Origin: an uncultured Eubacteriales bacterium | GTDB lineage: Bacteria > Bacillota > Clostridia > Oscillospirales > Acutalibacteraceae | Assembly: GCA_910577755.1 (NCBI GenBank) | Contig: CAJTNL010000019.1 | Span: 1 to 29,085, forward strand | Length of the DNA: 29,085 nucleotides | Reading direction: 5' to 3' | Shown: positions 25,864-29,085 of the stretch, piece by piece | Layout of the letters: each line of letters opens with the position of its first letter | How positions within the stretch are numbered: the stretch's first letter is position 1 | The notes under the pieces: generated by a model | Databases searched by the model: none | Seen by the model: only the letters and a program-made list of their open reading frames with translations | Told to the model about the DNA's origin: nothing | Position numbers and translations under genes: made by a program

Positions 25864-26892
25864 TTAAGATTTAGTGATTGCACTTTTTTGAATTAAATAA
25901 TTTTTACCTTTTTCTGTTAATTTTATAAACTCTGCTGTTCCTCCTGATGCGGTTCTTGCTTCATACGCTTTAATCAATCCGAGTGCATGATATTGAACTT
26001 TTATTGTTTGAAAAAGATTATTATTTATATGAAAATAATGTTCCACATAATCTTTTAATGCACTTTCTAATGTTTCTTTTGCTTTTTGATAATTTGAAGT
26101 TTGAATTAGATAGGGTGCCCATAAAAGAAACATTTTATCCCAGGATATTTCTTTAGAAATGAAGCGATTTACATAATGTGGACTGCCCGGTCTTCCAAGA
26201 TTCTCTTGATATTCTCCCTCAATTTTTATAAATTGTCCTTCAAATGCTAAATTAGATTCAAAGTTCTGTTCCAAATTGTCTAATTCAAGTTTCAACCGAT
26301 TTTTTTCCTCTTTTAAGGTTGAAATGGCTTTGTTCATATCATTTAGTTGATTTAATAAATCGGTATTCAATTCAGTATCATTACTACGAACCCAGCCAAC
26401 AAATTCATATTCCTCCATGAAGTCCTTTAATGTGGTATGAACCGCCAACATAATATCCTTACAATCACTTACTTCGCGTACAATCTTAGACATAACCAAA
26501 TCTTTAAAATCGATATATTGGGAGACATTTGCGTTTTCAACAGTACATTCTTCTCCTAAAAGTTCAGATTTTTTCTTTATAAAATCGTTTCTTAATACGA
26601 CTGAAAAAATAGGCAATCCTTTTCCGATAGCATACTCGTATTCGAGCTGAGTATAACTTTTCCCTGTCTTTTCTTCTATACTTCCATAACGTCCGCCAAG
26701 AATGAGCATATACACATCAGAGTTATCTATCCATTTATAGATAGTTTCTAACTGTGATGTGTTTCCTGCTTTAAAGAGTTCCATACCTGCCGGTATATGT
26801 CCAGCATCTAAGACAGCTTGAACAGCCGCTTGACGTTCTTCAATTAAGTCTGTATATGTAGATGAAATGAAAACCTGCAATTTCTTATTCAA
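25864..26892 (-). CDS. DUF4062-domain protein, possible defence effector
   Basis: This 342-aa protein begins with the DUF4062 signature VFISSTYTDLIEERQAAVQAVLDAGHIPAGMELF. It continues with YMLILGGRYGS and YTQLEYEYAIG, which is a TIR/SLOG-like nucleotide-binding fold (about residues 5-110). The middle has a coiled-coil (about 175-215) and the C-terminal part is helical with a winged-helix look (LIKAYEARTASGGTAEFIKLTEKGKNYL, in part). It starts at TTG 26892 with GGGGGC about 7 bp upstream. DUF4062 is found in several bacterial NLR-like and other defence proteins. A standalone role is unproven. It occupies the slot between the 54-aa gene and HTH end of element a. Confidence 0.82.
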   Translation of the reverse strand: MNKKLQVFISSTYTDLIEERQAAVQAVLDAGHIPAGMELFKAGNTSQLETIYKWIDNSDVYMLILGGRYGSIEEKTGKSYTQLEYEYAIGKGLPIFSVVLRNDFIKKKSELLGEECTVENANVSQYIDFKDLVMSKIVREVSDCKDIMLAVHTTLKDFMEEYEFVGWVRSNDTELNTDLLNQLNDMNKAISTLKEEKNRLKLELDNLEQNFESNLAFEGQFIKIEGEYQENLGRPGSPHYVNRFISKEISWDKMFLLWAPYLIQTSNYQKAKETLESALKDYVEHYFHINNNLFQTIKVQYHALGLIKAYEARTASGGTAEFIKLTEKGKNYLIQKSAITKS

Positions 26893-26947
26893 CTTCCAGC
26901 CCCCTTAGTAACAGCTTTTTTATTATTATACCTTAATATGAAAGTTT

Positions 26948-27559
26948 TTAAAAGACTTTTTCCCACGTCCCCTTTGTCACCCTCACTTTTCCGCTTTCCC
27001 AGCGTTTCACTACTCCGGCACTCACGCCATACAGCTTTCCGAATTGGTACTGCGTCAAGCCCATACTTTTGCGAATCTTCCGTATCTGCCAGCCCTGACC
27101 GTCATAGAGGAATCGGTTGTACTCGTCCAGCAGGTCAGTAATATCGACTTCCAGCAATTCCGCAATGCGGTTGAGCTTGTCTATCGGATAATAGTCATGT
27201 TCCGGGTTCTCATAATGAATATAAATGCTCTCGTTCATCCCTGCGTATTCAGCGATTTCCCGCTGGAGCAGGGATTTTTTATATCGGTAATACCGCAGCT
27301 TGTCCGCCGTTGTCGTGAGCATTGCCGGATTGGGATACTGGATATTGAACTTTTCGGCGTCGGTGAGCTTCTTTGGACGCAAAAACTGAAAGCTGTGGAT
27401 TGCAAGGGGACTGTAAATTGTCCGTCCGTTTCTTTGCTTACTTAAAACATACAGACTGTCGCTGATTTTTAAGAACAACCGCCATTTTGGAGTGTTCCGG
27501 GAAAAAGGGGCTTCTTTTTCCTGCTCCAAACTCAAAAGAGCCGTTAAGAGTGGATTGGT
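26948..27559 (-). CDS. Double-HTH protein, 3' part of the split recombinase-HTH frame (element a end)
   Basis: This region is nearly identical to the HTH part of the rec2 fusion. It has an N-terminal EKEAPFSRNTPKWRLFLK segment, then two XRE-type HTHs ending in VVKRWESGKVRV. The frame is open from the AA core at 27560-27561. The only start candidate upstream of the first domain is TTG 27535, without a clear ribosome site. In this location it follows the sigK-N stop (27544). It is therefore either the separated C-terminal half of a recombinase or weakly translated on its own. In the excised circle it would be in frame with rec (E-T-N-P-L-L-T-A-L joins RADS to the TTG Leu). The 195-aa length from 27535 makes it stand-alone competent. 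Confidence 0.82.
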   Translation of the reverse strand, partial: TNPLLTALLSLEQEKEAPFSRNTPKWRLFLKISDSLYVLSKQRNGRTIYSPLAIHSFQFLRPKKLTDAEKFNIQYPNPAMLTTTADKLRYYRYKKSLLQREIAEYAGMNESIYIHYENPEHDYYPIDKLNRIAELLEVDITDLLDEYNRFLYDGQGWQIRKIRKSMGLTQYQFGKLYGVSAGVVKRWESGKVRVTKGTWEKVF

Positions 27560-27570
27560 TTTTCAATACA
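27553..27570 (-). other. Attachment site, sigK-N/HTH junction
   Basis: The minus strand reads TGTATTGAA[AA]ACCAATC with the core at 27561-27560. The sequence upstream is sigK (Cys-Ile-Glu) and that downstream is element, matching the internal site at 12531-12524. Confidence 0.85.
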
Positions 27571-27891
27571 TCGTGCAGCATAGCTAGATAAGCGAATACC
27601 CTTGCTTGCATCAAAGGAATCAACCGCTTTAATCAATCCGATAGTGCCAATCGAAATTAAATCGTCTTGATCTCCGGAATTAGCATAGTATTTCTTGATA
27701 ATATGCGCAACCAAACGTAGGTTGTGTTCAATTAAAGTATTTCTAGCTATTTGGTCACCTAAATTTAGGCGTTCCAGACATTCTTTTTCCTCCTTGGCAC
27801 TCAATGGCTTTGGAAATGAACCTGATCCGGTCACATGCAAAACAAAAAACATTAAATTCGATATAAAGTTAAACAGAAACCCGCCAATCAT
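27562..27891 (-). pseudogene. sigK: sigK, 5' part (pro-sequence, regions 1.2-2), split by element
   Basis: This is the N-terminal 110 codons of sigma-K. The start ATG 27891 has GGGGAG about 10 bp upstream and matches Bacillus pro-SigK in length. The first about 20 residues (MIGGFLFNFISNLMFFVLHV) are hydrophobic, as in the pro-sequence cleaved by SpoIVFB, followed by FPKPLS. Region 2 follows: ARNTLIEHNLRLVAHIIKKY, then DLISIGTIGLIKAVDSFD and SYAARCIE. The longer frame to 27954 would add 21 residues without support. After codon 110 the frame runs into element DNA (KPIHS, stop at 27544). The remaining 119 codons are at 3508-3149. The gene is a programmed split rather than decayed. A pro-sequence is notable because Clostridioides difficile SigK lacks one. 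Confidence 0.93.
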
Positions 27892-27972
27892 ATAGAACAC
27901 GCTCCCCATTATCAGTTTATATATTTTATTCAATATAATGCCTGTTCGTTGCATGTACCAATCATATTATAA

Positions 27973-27994
27973 AATGACATTGAAATGACATTGA
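27973..27994. repeat. Tandem 11-bp repeat upstream of sigK
   Basis: AATGACATTGA occurs twice directly in tandem, 82-103 bp upstream of the sigK ATG. It may be a binding site for a sporulation regulator such as SpoIIID, but does not match its consensus well. Confidence 0.5.
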
Positions 27995-28065
27995 AAGATT
28001 TAAGAAAACCATTATGTATAGTACCGATTTGTAATTCTCTACATTACAAATCGGTATATCAACTA

Positions 28066-28320
28066 TTAATTACTTGCGCTTGCTGCGTACTTTTGCTTTA
28101 CCTGTTGAATTTTTTGTTGTTCTGCCTGCTCAGTAGGATACCAACCTTTTTCTGCCATTTTTTTATACAAGTCATCTTGCATGGTTAAAGAATCCTTTAA
28201 GGCTTTGTCAAATACACAATAAATATTTGCTGTAGAGGATTCAAGTGCGCCATGCATGTATAGATCGCATGCACCTTTTGTTGTGAGCAGCATATTTTGC
28301 ATAAGACATTTATCATCCAT
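28066..28320 (-). CDS. CotF-like spore coat protein
   Basis: This 84-aa protein resembles the second half of the Coat_F (CotF) family (DKCLMQNMLLTTKGACDLYMHG ... KMAEKGWYP). It starts at ATG 28320 with GGAGGAG 7 bp upstream. The gene is 21 bp after the first coat gene and in the same direction, so they are an operon. In many clostridia such short coat proteins occur as pairs. Its position next to sigK, which drives late coat genes, fits. Confidence 0.85.
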   Translation of the reverse strand: MDDKCLMQNMLLTTKGACDLYMHGALESSTANIYCVFDKALKDSLTMQDDLYKKMAEKGWYPTEQAEQQKIQQVKQKYAASASN

Positions 28321-28341
28321 AGATTTTCTCCTCCTTTTATT

Positions 28342-28515
28342 TTATACCAATTGAATAAATTGATTAAATAACTGCTGATGTTTATCTGCCAACTGCTGTG
28401 CATATTGTTTTAGCTGTGGATCCTGCAAATTCTGGGCAGCTTCCTGACATTGTGTTTTTAAAAATTGTTCATGACCCAGAGCATCTTCAATATAATTGAG
28501 TTCTTTTGGACTCAT
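28342..28515 (-). CDS. Small CotF-like coat protein, N-terminal half type
   Basis: This 57-aa protein starts at ATG 28515 (MSPKELNYIEDAL), with GGAGGTGATT 8 bp upstream; a longer start at 28524 lies inside that ribosome site. The helical sequence (EDALGHEQFLKTQCQEAAQ ... QLADKHQQLFNQF) matches the ferritin-like helical pattern of the first half of Coat_F proteins. It is cotranscribed with the next gene. Confidence 0.8.
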   Translation of the reverse strand: MSPKELNYIEDALGHEQFLKTQCQEAAQNLQDPQLKQYAQQLADKHQQLFNQFIQLV

Positions 28516-28786
28516 TCCAATCACCTCCGATATTATTATTGGAATATATGGATTTTTTATGCAAAATACTTGTGCAAAATACCGGAAATCTAAAAAACAT
28601 CTGCTGTGTCATGTTTTACTACGGTTGCTTTGTATGAATTATGTAGATATTGGATATATACTAAAAAAGCAGACAGAATAAGAAAAAAGATAGAACAAAG
28701 TACACAAATAAAAAACAGAAATAAAGTATAGGAAATTATCAAAATATGATCGAGATTCTAAATAAAGCCTGGTAAATTTATATTAC

Positions 28787-29085
28787 AGCAGTAAAACACA
28801 AACTGCATTATGTAAAGAATACGGAGTATTTGATTTAGCTTTAGCCAAGTGGATCAAGCTTTCTTCTGAAGTGCAGTCTCTAAGAAAAAGTTTGACACAA
28901 ATAAATCTGTTTTGTTCTTAGTCGTGATTATGGCATTTCCATCAATGTCGGCAGAGTGTACCAGCTGATGAAAACAATGCAATTACCTAAAATGTCCACT
29001 GTAAAACCTAAATTGATCTCTATGAAACCACAAGAGAATCTGCCATGCTCTAATCTTTTAAACCAACAATTTAACCCTGAAAAAC
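28787..29085 (+). pseudogene. IS3-family transposase remnant (OrfA and OrfB fragments)
   Basis: One frame (28787-28921) reads SKTQTALCKEYGVFDLALAKWIK, seen in OrfA of IS3-family elements (residues quoted in two parts: the CKEYGV helix and LAKWIK), and ends at TAG 28919-28921. Another frame (28905-29085) reads SRDYGISINVGRVYQLMK then LPKMSTVKPK, which is the OrfB N-terminal region, and it runs off the window. The start of OrfA and the OrfA-OrfB linker are missing, so this is a decayed copy. The stretch 28516-28786 holds no gene I can support. Confidence 0.7.

Larger units (their letters stand above)
3507..27561 (-). mobile_element. sigK-intervening (skin-type) composite element, about 24 kb
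   Basis: This is the DNA separating the two sigK parts. The boundaries are the AA dinucleotides at 3507-3508 and 27560-27561. On the minus strand the left junction reads TATTGAA[AA]ACC and the right reads TAGCG[AA]TGAAAT. Recombination at AA restores ATTGAAAATGAAATA (I-E-N-E-I). A large serine recombinase gene abuts the sigK 3' part, as expected for skin elements, whose recombinase excises them in the mother cell in Bacillus and Clostridioides. The interior appears to be two elements in tandem, listed separately. Confidence 0.9.
12532..27561 (-). mobile_element. Skin element a (about 15.0 kb)
   Basis: This is the second unit, bounded by the AA cores at 12532-12533 and 27560-27561. It ends with rec2 (frameshifted) on one side and an HTH segment (27559-26948) next to sigK-N on the other. 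The cargo is the sulfur/Crp-Fnr block, the pilus operon, a 54-aa gene and DUF4062. Its end structure repeats that of element b. Confidence 0.74.

Noticed and set aside
27835..27954. Longer sigK start at 27954.
   Set aside because: Added residues have no match in SigK and there is no ribosome site; ATG 27891 with GGGGAG fits the family length.
1..29085. tRNA, rRNA, CRISPR arrays, known riboswitches.
   Set aside because: I looked for cloverleaf-type sequences, regularly spaced repeats and riboswitch consensus pieces and saw none that I could support.

Overview
The window is AT-rich chromosomal DNA from an endospore-forming member of the Clostridia (low-GC, Gram-positive). It has strong AGGAGG ribosome sites, sortase-anchored surface proteins, CotF-type spore coat proteins and a sigma-K gene. 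The exact genus cannot be read from the sequence.

The central feature is a sigK gene (late mother-cell sporulation sigma factor) split into two parts 24 kb apart on the minus strand. The 5' part is at 27891-27562 and the 3' part at 3508-3149. The DNA between them is a 'skin'-type sigK-intervening element. Joining the parts at a shared AA dinucleotide gives an uninterrupted 229-codon reading frame with the expected CIE-NEILM junction.

The insert looks like two skin elements in tandem. Read on the minus strand the order is: sigK-N | HTH_a ... rec_a | HTH_b ... rec_b | sigK-C, with an AA core at each bar (27560-27561, 12532-12533, 3507-3508). Element b (about 9.0 kb, 3507-12533) carries a large serine recombinase, a phage-type repressor, a sortase-anchored surface protein, an EVE-like protein, a rolling-circle Rep gene broken by an amber codon, a 54-aa protein, an ImmA/IrrE regulator and a DUF5986-like protein. 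Element a (about 15.0 kb, 12532-27561) carries a frameshifted second recombinase, a persulfide/sulfur-handling set (rhodanese, CoA-disulfide reductase-rhodanese, Crp/Fnr regulator, ferredoxin, membrane Fe-S protein), a four-gene sortase-assembled pilus operon, a second 54-aa protein and a DUF4062 protein.

The crossover site lies inside the recombinase reading frame. While integrated, the recombinase ends at a TGA supplied by sigK. In an excised circle it would be fused in frame to a protein with two HTH domains. The junction between the two elements shows that fused form directly (rec_a into HTH_b). Each element also has the same plan at its HTH end: 54-aa gene, terminator, then a variable cargo (ImmA/IrrE + DUF5986 in b, DUF4062 in a), then HTH.

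In the sulfur block, the 13-bp site GTGACTTAATCAC or GTAACTTAATCAC lies at the same distance from a -10 box upstream of both the rhodanese and ferredoxin genes. This fits class II activation by the Crp/Fnr protein encoded between them, whose recognition helix (REVVSR) is of the type that reads GTGA.

Flanking host DNA: recQ and a zinc-ribbon membrane protein on the left; two small CotF-like coat proteins and an IS3-family remnant on the right.
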